Assembly: GCF_047948215.1 (NCBI RefSeq)
Contig: NC_134457.1
Location: 83,541,398-83,605,397, forward strand
Reading direction: 5' to 3'
DNA: 64,000 nucleotides
Source: Lycorma delicatula
Taxonomy: Eukaryota > Arthropoda > Insecta > Hemiptera > Fulgoridae
Made by a program: the position numbers and the translations under genes. The notes beneath the pieces were generated by a model that did not search any database, had not been told where the DNA came from, and saw only the letters and a list, made by a program, of their open reading frames with translations. Positions 12,001 to 24,000 of the stretch are shown in pieces (position 1 is the first letter of the stretch; each line of letters opens with the position of its first letter).

Positions 12001-15000
12001 CTCAATGATTATATTGTATGTATTAAAATCACTAGTCATTATTATACATTGTTGTGTCTTATATGTACAGTTGGTGGCTCACTTAACCATTTATTTAATC
12101 CTTTAATCAAAATCATTTTTTCATTAATCTGAACAATCAAGGATTGTAATAAATGAAAAAAAATGTTTTAAGCATTTCTCAATAATTAAAATCTCCAGAA
12201 AAAGTAAAATAAATCTTTAAAAAAATTATAAAAAATTATCCTTTTATCATTGATTTCAAAATATTATTAAACATTGAGTAATGCAATCAAGAAATCATTA
12301 CAAAAACTAATTTCAGATTCCATCAATCCATTGAGTCTTCTGTAATAGCAAACTTCCGTTGTATTTGTTTACTTTTTTTTTATATTAGTTGAAAACAGAC
12401 CTTGTTTTTTCATAGTCTCTCCTTTCTTGTAATAATGTGCTTTTAATGTCCTTTTTATGTTGTCCGCATTTGTTTGTAATTTTACTTTCTAAAGTAAAAT
12501 TCTGTTTAGTAAATTCCGTACAGTATATTTGTACTTGTTTGAATAATATTTGGTATATTATTATTACATCCAAATTAAAATTTTTCTCCTGTCGGTAATC
12601 CACAAATTCAATTTTTCTTCTAACTTCTTTTTAGTCTTGTTTTAGTTGAAAATAAACATCATCATTAAATCATAACATCTTTATTTTTATTCTTGGTTTA
12701 TTACTCTGTTTTTAAACTTTTTCATTTAAATTGTGTATTATCTCTTTTATATATAAGTTTAAAATAAGCAGGAACAGACTACATCTTTCTTTGTTTACTT
12801 CTGTATGCATTGTGCTTATATTCTAATCTCAGCTACTTTGTTCTCATATAGATAAGTAATTCTTCTTTGTGCTTATTACAGTGTTACATGTCTCAAATCC
12901 TAAGCATTTATTTCACTCTATATTATCAAATGTGGTCTCTAGTTTAATAAAAGGTCATATTGATAGTTTTGTTTTTTCTAGTGCGTTCAAAAAATCACTG
13001 TGCCAGTATGCTTTAGAATTAAGTGTTGCATTCTGTTCTTTTGGTGTTAGGTTGGTTGTCCTGTTGGTTCATTGAGCATTGCTCAGTAATAAACCAAAAT
13101 GTCAGTTGTTGAGTTGTGATTGAATGTGCTTCATTTGTTTTTTTTTGTGTATCAATAGTTGTGAAAAACATAATGGTTTTTTTGATAAAGGAATGCATTT
13201 TCTCGTTGAAACTATCTTTCGTGAAGGTGACAAGTGTACTGATTTAGTAAAGCATAAGTTTTCTGAAAAGTTTCCAAATATTCCTGTTCCTCACCGCAAG
13301 ACAGTTTGAACTCTTATTGAAACATTTTGGGCAACAGGCTCTGTTGCCCGTTTTTCACAGAAGTGGAAATCAATCATGATTGGTTCCAACAAGATGGCGT
13401 TACAGTGCACACAGGTGTGCTGTGATGCCAATGACATTTTGAATGTATGCCAATGTACGTTGAATGACGTTTTACAAAATGTCTTTGGTGAACAAATCAT
13501 TTCGAGGCTTTTGTGGACTGCATGATCGTCCAATCTGATCCTCCAGATTACTCTTATGGGTGAGGGGGTGGGCAGCGAAACAAGCAGTGTATTGGAACAT
13601 ACCATGACTGATAAACTAAAAACTACAATAATGGCATATATACAAGATGTTCTAGTAACATCTAGTTACTACAAGACATACAATATATGTATGTGTATAT
13701 ATGTATGCCATACAATATATGTATGGCATATATACAAGATGTTCTAGTACATTAGTTGATTAAAGTATTTGAAAACAAATTGAAACGTGTGCGGTGTGTA
13801 TAGATATTGGAGGAAGTCACTTTCAACCCTTTTATAAACTATTCCATTTGTTGTAATATCAATTTCTATAAAATAATGAAATAATACAAAGTAATGGTTA
13901 AGAATGTTTAATTTTTCTTCCAAGATTAATATGAGAGTTCAAATCTCACTGCCTTGTATCCTTACATCTATACTTTTTCTGATGAGTTAGTTCAAATCTA
14001 TATGCCTTCCTTATCCTGTCTGTTTTATCTGTATACTATTCTGGTTAGTACCTTGAATTCATGGAATTTTATGGTGATATTAACGTGTTTCTTTCAAATG
14101 TTTTATCTTTTAAAGAGTGTAGTTATTCTTTTATTGAGATTTGAGATGTATTTATATTTTTATAACAAAATATAAGAAAATAAGGCATACTGTGCTTGAT
14201 TTTACATTTTATTTAAAAAAATAAAATTTACAGTACCTCTATTTTGTGATGTTTATTAATTTAATTTTATGAAAATTAATTTTTTAAAATGATAATATGT
14301 GGCAGTATAGTTTTTTAACTAGTTTTTTTTTTTAAATAAAATTATCTGTGGAACATCTTTATTTTAAGGATGATAGTTTATTTTTAAAATATTATTGTCT
14401 AGTGCAAGTCTTATTAACAGGGTATTATAAATTTCATATATGAATAACAGGATTAAAGTTGGATGTATTAATAATGTATTATATATTAAGTCTCTGTATA
14501 AATTGACTTGTCAGATTATTCTGTTATTGTACTTTAATTCATTTCTTTATTTTATCCATAATTTATAGCTAATTCTGGAGAAAATTAAATTTAACGTATT
14601 AGTTCTGTAATTCAATTAATAATACTCAACAAATTTTAATTACACATTACAGTGAATGTAAATTAATAATTAATTAATTATAATTAAATACACAGAACAT
14701 TTATAATTAAAAAAAGTGTATGTATATATATATATATATATATTATTGCTGAGTAAGTAAGTAGCATACTCTTTGGTAATAAATATATCTGTGAATATTA
14801 AGTAACATTGATCAGATATGTTATTCAATAAAAATATGTCCACTATATTTTATTCTCTTAATAATTCCTTCAGGGCTGTAAGATTTATACATACTGTTAT
14901 TTATTTTCTTGCCGCTTGCTGTGTATTATAATAATTTATACATTTTTTACTTTTTACTCAGGATGATTTTAAATTAATGTGTGGCAATGCAATGGTGTAT

Positions 15001-18000
15001 AATCATCCAGATACGATATATTACAAAGCTGCAAAACGTTTACTTCACACAGGCGTTAAAATAATGAGTCCAGAAAAATTAAGATTGTTGGTACCGTCAT
15101 TACCATTTATGCATCAGATACCAAAAGAACAACTAGGATTTGATATTAGTGATTTGAAGGTTAGTTTTAATGTCTTTATTTGTTTAATATTTTATTTATA
15201 ATCATATTTTACAGGTATTGTTGCTACAATGATAAGATTATTTAAATTATTTTTTTCATCTTTATTTTTCATCACGGTTACTTTTTTCTAACTTTATTAT
15301 CTTTATCTCATGTTACAAAATTACTCACCATTACTTGGGTATGCATTGCTATATTCAGCATTTATTGTATGTTTAATGTAATGAAGTTTATCTAGAAGTA
15401 GTGAAGTATTGTTAACTTTTTTATGATCTCAGATATGTGATACACAATTTAATTTAAAGAAGTAAGTAGGTAAAAAAAATACTAGACCCTTACCAGGACT
15501 CTAATCTAGTAACACCCGATTTAGAAATCAGTGTTCTTACCATTAAACCAGCTTGCCAACTGCTAAATAAGTTTATCTTATTGAAGGGATTAAAATAGAA
15601 TTAACACCTTTGATTGTGTAAGAGCAAATCCCTCAGAAAAAAAAATCCTGTAAAAGTTGTTTTAAATCGTATATCCTTTAATTTTTTCAACTTGAACATT
15701 TTTTAAAATCATGAAAAATTTACTCTTATGTAAATTATGAAACATTTATTTACTAAAGAAAACTGTGTTGAGCCTCTTTTATTTAAAAAATGTTATTGCA
15801 GACATTTAACTTTATATAGTGTACTTTAAGAAATTGTAGTGTATATTTCACTTTAAAAGAGAGCATGTATTTGATAAGGTAACCATTTGTCCCAAATAAG
15901 TTTTATACAGCAATACAATGTGATGAACATAAAAAACCTATTTTTTATGTAAATGAAGCAATATATGAAATTCATAAATGCTTTTTTACTACATGAGATG
16001 GATTTTGGCATCTTTAGTAATTTTTTGAAATCGTAGCTAATTACCATGATTCAAATTATGAAGTAGTTTTTTTGTGTTATTCTTTCAGTATATCTACTTT
16101 TTAATTACGATAAAAAAATTTCTTATCATAAATTGCATTTATTTTTTGCTGAGTGAATAATAATAATTTTTTTAAACATTAAATAGAAGTAAATTCAATG
16201 GACACATAGTTATCTACTATTATAATTCAAACATTAAATTATACAATGTACAGTATAATTTTGAATCATGTAAATTGGTAGCATTTTTGTCACTGTAGGT
16301 AATATATTTAGTCAATTTAATTACAAACAATTCCACTAAAACTAAAATTTAATTTTTTTTTTAAAAATCACAACTCAAAATTTTCTAAGAATTTGCTATG
16401 TATACATTAACATAAATTATTTTTGTAACTCAATAATTTTTTTTAGGTTAAAGATGATAAAGATGATAAGGATGGTGACAGAGATGATGCTCAGATTCCT
16501 GGAAATGTTGATAAGTTAGATGAGGATGGGCCAGCTACTCCTTTAAGAAGAGGACCTCACTTTTTACCTGAGTAAGCCAATTGGACCTTTTTTTACCTAT
16601 TTTATATATGTACTTTGTATGTATTAGTAGGAAGCCTGCCGTACTTAGGAAGGATCTCAGCCCTAATTGGAGTTTTTGTGTTAGATAAGAAACAAAGAGG
16701 ATCTAGGCAGTATCAAAGACAGAGATGCCTTAATAAAAATATAAACAACTTATTAGTTCTACAGGTGCTAAATTCACCCCAGTGTGAAAATAAACAATTG
16801 ACTAAAAGAAAAGAGAGCTTTAAGTAAAGTCCTCCCTTGCTCAGATAATGGGGTTTTCAAGAGAGTAGGATATTTTTAACCAGGATGATAAAATCATATT
16901 TTTGTTGGCTAGCTGAAATTACACCACAATAAATCACATTTCCTCCAGACATTAATCTGTTAACTATTGAGTTTATAGACTACTTGAAAGATCAGTTGGT
17001 ACTGATTTTATATATGTATATTCAGATATGAAATAATCACATGCTCTGTGTTAGATTAACAAGGTTGTTGCATGTGGTTATGAGTTTTATTCATCAGTAA
17101 TTATTATTATTCATTACTAAGACTTAAAAAAAATAATTATATCTATAATAAATTTATACTTGTTATAATTTGAAATTGAATGATATTTTTTAAAACAGTT
17201 GTCTAAATTATAAGTCATTTTACAGTTTTTATTCTGAAAACTTATTTTTGCTAATTTTTCCATTGCTAGCATAGACGTATGAATTTTTCCTTCGTTGTGG
17301 GATTCTTCCAGTAAAATGCCTTCAAGATTCAACTCACTGGAATGGTGAATCTCTAGTTGTTGTTGGCTGACTCAAATTAGACCTTAGTGGAAGTTTTGCA
17401 AACTGAAGATTATATACAGCAAGATTTATTTTTAATTTCATGAAATACACATCTCATCACTAGTTTGCATGATAATGTTGGTTTATAAATATCTTGTTTA
17501 AAGAAAATGGGAAAAATTTATTTTCTTTTCTTTTGCAAACCTTTTTTTGAAGTTGGGAAGACAGTTTCTGCCTCACTTGTATAGCTGTTATTATCATTCA
17601 GAAAATTTGGTTTCAGTTGAAATGACTTCCTATTTGTTTTTGATTACAACCTCCTCAAAATAATATCTATCATGTAGAATTGTAAACAGAGATTTCACTT
17701 CACATTTCACTTCACAAGATAGGATTCTTCATTCATTATAATTCTATTCAAAAACAAGGATGAAATGTATTGAACTTTAGTAAAGAAAGCTTTTTACCTA
17801 CTTATCTAATTGTGTAAGTGTGAGAAAGTGTCAACAGTGTCAATATTTACAGTTTGTTCAGGAGGTAGTACTTATTTTTTTTCTTTTTGTTTAAATTTAA
17901 CTTCTTCTATTTATTTGTTATTAAATGTAGGATAACCCCTACTGAATAGTGATGATGTGTTATTTTCCACTGAAAGGATGGGCTAGTTTGTGTCTTACAA

Positions 18001-21000
18001 TACTTGTCGCATTCTTTCTTATGGATCTGCCATGTATAAAGCATCTGAGAAATAAGTTTAACCCAAATTTGCTTTCCTGAGTATATCAATGTTTGCCTTA
18101 CAGCTAGACTTGGAGTTAACTGAGTAGCAAATATACTTGCCATATCAATATTAGTCTTAATGTTTATCTCTGTTAATGTCTAATTCTTATCTCTGATAAT
18201 CAATTAGATGTGTTTTTGTACAGCTTTTAAAATTTTATATTTACAAAATCTGTAAAGTTATTTTTTTAAATTCATCACTAACATTTTGTATGTTTTGTTT
18301 TTTGTTAAATTTATCATAAATATAATCTATTTTACCTTCCATTTCCACTTTGTTTTTGCAACTTCTGTAATTTAAATACATTCAGAACTGATATTGTGTC
18401 GTTAAAATAATTTCTGCATTACAGAAATAGAATTAAATTTGTTTTAGGTAGGTAGTTAGCTATTGATGCACTAAGTTGCTAAATTTATAAAATTACAATG
18501 AGTCATAAAAGTAGTGTAAAATATCTGTGAGTCAGAGAAATATGTAATCGTTAGAAGAGTAATGGCTAAAAAATTATTGGTTTTAAGTTTCGTGTATTGT
18601 TTAAAGAAAAAGGTGCGTAGTGTATTTATTATACTTAATAGTTGATTATGAGTTGGAATTAATTATTTTTTTTGTAAAGATGATCAGGTATATTACTTAT
18701 ACATTAACATTTTATAATATTTTTCAAGATTTTGTTTTAAAATATTACTTTATAGATTCTTGAGTTTTATTATTATTATTATTAAAAATATTTTATGTAT
18801 TTATACTAATCTCATGTTAATAAGTTCCAATTTTTTAATTGCAGTAAAACTTCTTATAAGATTATTTATTCTATTTTGTTTGCATACCCAGCCACAAGCT
18901 CTTTAAAATAATATTAAAATTTTATGTTTATCATTATTTTTCTTGTTAACAATATTATTTTTTATCATTTACTTAAAAAAAAAAGTAGTCGTTTTTACAT
19001 TTAAAAAAAAAAGTCTTAATCTTAGTGAAGCTTATATTTTTTCATGGTTAACTTCATTTTCTTATTCATAAATTTATTTTACACTTATTTACATAAATAA
19101 ATATTTATTATATTTTTTATTATGCATTTATTTTTTTATTTTGTTTTTAATATTTGTTTTGTGATACCTTCTTTTGTACGATTGAGTTTTTGCTATCTTC
19201 CTGATAGGAAGATAGTAAATTTGTAGGGATTTTTTTTTTAATATTTTACAACCCCTTTAGTGATAATTTTCTTTCATTTTATGCCACTAAAAAATAATAT
19301 TTCTTTTACTTTTGGCTTTTTCTTTTTTCTGTATTTGTAAAGTTTTCAATTTAACTTAAATATTAAATGCAATATTCTAGTTTTCAATTCTAGTTTTTGT
19401 TCACACAATAGACTGGCTTTTCTCCCATAAAAAATCATAATTTTCCCTGGATACTAAATTCTTATTAATTATTGTTATATGTTATAGTTGTTTATAAATC
19501 CAATAGGGCCTACACACCTATTGTAATAAGGATCAGATATCATAAATTGTAGTTTAAATATAACTTTAAATGCAAATGTAAATACAGTAATTAGATGATG
19601 ATGTCATTGTAAATATGATTTCTTAATATTATTATTGTAATAAAAATTTTTGTGAAATGCACGCATAACTGTTCTTCAATATAGCGTGGACCCTACACAT
19701 AAGAGGTGTGTGAGAAAAGTAATGAGACTGACTTTTTACTTACCAAAGGTTTTATTATTTTCAAACAACAATATTATCCCCTTCAAAGTAGTTTCCTTGA
19801 GCAGCTATACACCAGCGGAGTTGTTGTTCCCACTCCTGGTAGCATCGCTGGAAGGCTTCAACTGGTAGGGCTTTTAACTGGTCGGTCATAGTCTTTTGAA
19901 TGTTCTTCAGAGTTCCAAAATGACATCCTTTTAAAACATGTTGCAATTTCGGGAAAAGGAAAAAGTCAACAGGACTCAATCAGGTGAATAGGGGGTTTGA
20001 GGAACTGTAGGAATGCTTTTTGAGGCCAAAAATTCCCTGATGGAAATGGCCGTATGACACGGGGCATTCATGATGAAGCATCCAGTTGTATGCAGTGTCT
20101 GGTCTCACGCGAATCACTCTTTTCCTGAGCCTTTCAAGGACACTTTTGTAAAAAAACTTGGTTGACAGTTTGTCCTGAAGGAACAAATTCTTTATGCACG
20201 ACCCCTACTGTCAAAAAAACAAATCGGCATGATTTTGATCTTTGATTTGCTCATTCAACATTTTTTCGGTCAGGGAGATGATGGAGTGTGCTACTCTTTG
20301 CTTTGCCACTTTATTTCAGGATTGTACTCAAGGATTGTATTCCTGGATTCATCACCTGTTATCACACGATTGAAGAATTCTTGGTCATTGTCAATCCTCT
20401 CAAGAAGATCAACGCACATGTTTCTTCGATTGCCCTTCTGTTCCGTTGTGACGTTTTTCGGCACCAATTTTGCCCAAACCTTTTGCATGTCTAAATCATC
20501 TGTCAAAATTTGATGTACGGTGAAAGTGTGTAAATTTAACTGTTCACTCATCATTCTTATTGTTAAACGACAGTCTGATCTAACAAGAACCCTCACACGC
20601 TCAACGTTTTAGCCAAGATTTTGAAGTTCAAGGTCTCCCTGAGTGAGGTTGATCTTCAACGTGTTCTCGGCCTTCCAAAAATGATTTATGCCAGCAGAAA
20701 ATTTGTGCTCTTGATAAGCAATATTCCCCATAGGCCTGTTTCAACCTTTCAAAGGTCACACTCGTGGATTCCCCAAGTTTAACACAAAACTTGATTGCAC
20801 AATGTTGCTCTAAATTCCGATGCTCCGTTTTCGTAACACAACAAAAACACAATTTCACTGATGGTGCTGTCAAAAATTATGTGTTGGCTGAACGGAGTTG
20901 AAACTCGTACTGAGCTTGTGGAAGGGATGAACAAACCGGTCTAGCACAGACCGGTAGACACAGCATTGCCAGATCGCTTGCAGCATTACCAATCACTTAC

Positions 21001-24000
21001 TTTTCTCACACACCTTGTATGCAAGTTACATTTGAGCAAGTACCAATGGTACAAACAGTGAATCTTATGCTGCACAGTGAATGTCAAACCTGAATTCTAT
21101 GTTTACAAACTACCCGAAAAACAAGCAAAAGATACAAACAGAAGGAACATACTACTATAAGTACAGTTATAAATTCTTTAACATGCTATTAATATACCTT
21201 TGCCATAAATGGTGAATCACATCATGCTACCTAACAAACAAGATTACTCAAAACTTAATAACTTGTACACATTTGACAATATAACTATATTCATTTTTTG
21301 CTTCCCATTTTCAGGGAAAAAGGGAAAAATAATTTTTTTATGGGAGAAAAGCTAGTTTATTACTGTGTGAACAAAAGAACATAATAAAAACAATATTTAA
21401 GTTCAATTGAAAATTTTAATTTTGTACAAACACAGAAAAAAGAAAAAGCCAAAAAAGTAAAAGAAATATATTTTTTTAGTGGCATAGAATGAAAGAAAAT
21501 TAACAGTAAGGGGATTGTAAAAAGATACAAACAAATATTAAAAAAAAACCCAACAAATCATGAAGATAGCAAAAACTCAGTCATATAAAACAAAGGATCA
21601 CAAAACAAATATTAAAAACAAAATAAAAAAATTAATATATTATGAAAAATATAATAAAATAATATGTAATTTATATTACATATAATATATAATACAAATA
21701 TAATATGAACTACAGGAATTTCAAACAATGTGTTTCCAAAAAACTTTTGGGGAAATTGAAACCAAATTCTGTAGTAGTTAGTTCTTGTTAATGTGCCATA
21801 CCATTGTTACAAATTAGAAAATATTTCGAGTATGGAAACTCTTTTTAAAACAGAAATGCAGGAGTGGCTAAAGAGGTGGAATATTTCCTTTAATTAACCG
21901 ATGATTAAAAGAGAATACTCAAGAGTAGAACCAATTTGAGGGAATAATAAAAACGTGGGTGGGAGATTGAAAATTAACCTTTAAAGGAGCAGGTACTATT
22001 GCCCTCGTTGAACAAAATTTATTCATTGATGCTAGTATTTGGTTAAAATGTTGTGAAAAAGTTATGGAAATTGAAAATGATTACTGGTGTAAAGAAGAAT
22101 ATGCCACGAATATTGAAGTTGACAAACTTCAATAATAAAGCTAAATGATGAAACTTCCACTAATGAAACAGCAAGTGATACTGAAGATTAGGTTCCATTA
22201 GAGATACTATCTGGAGTTTAAGAAATGTTTTCATAAAGCTTGAATACAGAACACAGATCAGTAAGTTTGATTTAACTAATTCAAATGTTAATGAAATGTT
22301 TAACCTATATGGGTATCTAAATTAGATTATTTGAGTAATTAAAACATTGTAATAATTAAATAACACATTCGCCATTATTTAATATGTTACAGTAATTTAT
22401 GTATTTTTCCATGGATTTTTTATTTTTCATAATTTTTTAAAGTTATTATCAAATTACAATTACATCTTAATTAATCTAATTTGATTTTCTTTCAGTAGTT
22501 AAATTACCTCTTGCAGCTTCAGTGTATTATGAATTGTAATTTATAACATAATTGCTTTTGGTTTAGTTTCATTTGCATTTATAACCGTAATATATGTCAC
22601 ACTTGTGATGAGGTGGGACGATATTAGTAAAATGTACGGTATACTGTCCCTTGTATGGTCAATTGTTAAGTTACACTATGCGGCCTATAATCTCTTTTTT
22701 TTCAATGAGGAAAATGTGTGTGGAAATTTGTCTTAATTTTTTTTTAATGATTTATTAAAAAAAAAATTGTGTTGAACAATATACATGCTGAACAGTGTAC
22801 GGTTTACTGAACCATATGCAGTTGGATAGAACTTGGCATTTGGTTTAATTAGCCATTAAATAAATCAAATTACACTAATTTTCAGTGATTTTAAAGTGAA
22901 CCACTACATTTTTTAAATTATGAAATTAAACATTAGATTGAACAGGAAACAACATTGGCAGTTAATGTACATTTCTTTCAAATTTGTATGTTTAATTTGG
23001 ATGTTATAATTTAAAAGAAAACCCCCATTATATTGTGCTTGATATCATTAACAACGATCCCACAAAGAAGTATAAAGAAGACTGTTAACAGATTTTGCAG
23101 GTAAGTTTCTTTTAAGAGACTCATTATGTAGAAGTTATTCAAAGTTTGCTCTTTATGCTATTAAAAAATGAATCTCAGGAAGGAATGAGAAAAGAACCTC
23201 AGAGGTCTATAAAGTATGATTTTGGAAAGAATGTTATGGATAAATTGAATAAAGTATTGATGAATGATGAGTTGCCACAGTGGTTAGAGGAGTGTAGATC
23301 GATCTTAAAGTTTTAAAAAAACTGAAGTCATGTTTCATTATGTCATGTATTAAGACAACGGTTAATTTCTGGATGGAGTAAAACTTGGACAGTCAGCTAG
23401 AGGAAAGGCCTTGGATATACTTTTAAAGCAAGTTGTTGAAGTTGGTGGAGCTAACAATTATGACACACCGAAGCATTTGGTTTGTGATGGATTCAGTTAG
23501 ACAGCTGTCAGTCATTAGATTTAATGGATAAGAAGGTGATTAAAGAAATGTGCTTATTTCATCCATCTACTAGACAAACATTTATAATCTAGTGGTTCTA
23601 TGTATGTAGTGAAGTCATATTGGTCATTATTAATTTTTTTTTATCATAATAAGTTATTTGTGTTCTAGAAAAAGGGGCTAGTTATAAGAAATAATTGGGA
23701 ATCTAATGTAATTTTAGTAATGAAGTATAAGATAATTTTCTGTTATGTATAGCTCAGTTAGTTTAAATTGTTCAACTGGAAATGATCAATTTTTATATTG
23801 GGTACTGTAATGTAGAATTTGTTTACAGTTAAATCAGCTTGATATGAATTGTTATTAGTCAATTTGTTACTTAAATAGGTGAAGTTATTCATAATTGGAT
23901 GCTTTAACACCTGTCACATGAACTACTGACTGGTGATGTCATAAGGTGAAAAAAAAACGGGTGTTTCAAAAAAGAGGTAACCCTAAGGTTAAGAAGGTAC

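Larger units (their letters stand above)
12016..14961. other. Intron 2 with an IS630/Tc1-like fragment and AT-rich filler
   Basis: It contains the transposon fragment at 13007-13570, the duplicated palindromic stretch at 13631-13749 and a (TA)n tract at 14722-14742. The remaining parts are AT-rich and uninformative. A minus-strand open frame at 12385-12603 has no recognisable protein pattern. Confidence 0.65.
19100..21664. repeat. Large inverted repeat (arms about 350 bp)
   Basis: The left arm 19100-19449 is the reverse complement of the right arm 21312-21664 with about 80-85 percent match by eye. Matching blocks include ATGCCACTAAAAAA with its complement near 21475-21490, CTTTTCTCCCATAAAAAA against 21337-21355, and the pair GAGTTTTTGCTATCTTC (19183) against 21566-21582. 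The loop is 1.86 kb and contains a complete mariner. Without the mariner the unit would be about 1.25 kb. It resembles a foldback-type element; neither end shows a clear target duplication. Confidence 0.85.

Noticed and set aside
17907..18143. 78-codon minus-strand frame as a gene
   Set aside because: No start context, splice partners or recognisable pattern; it lies inside intron 4.
21834..22240. pogo/Tigger-type transposase end
   Set aside because: Only a short Trp-containing start and an acidic tail hint at it; no catalytic motif is readable.
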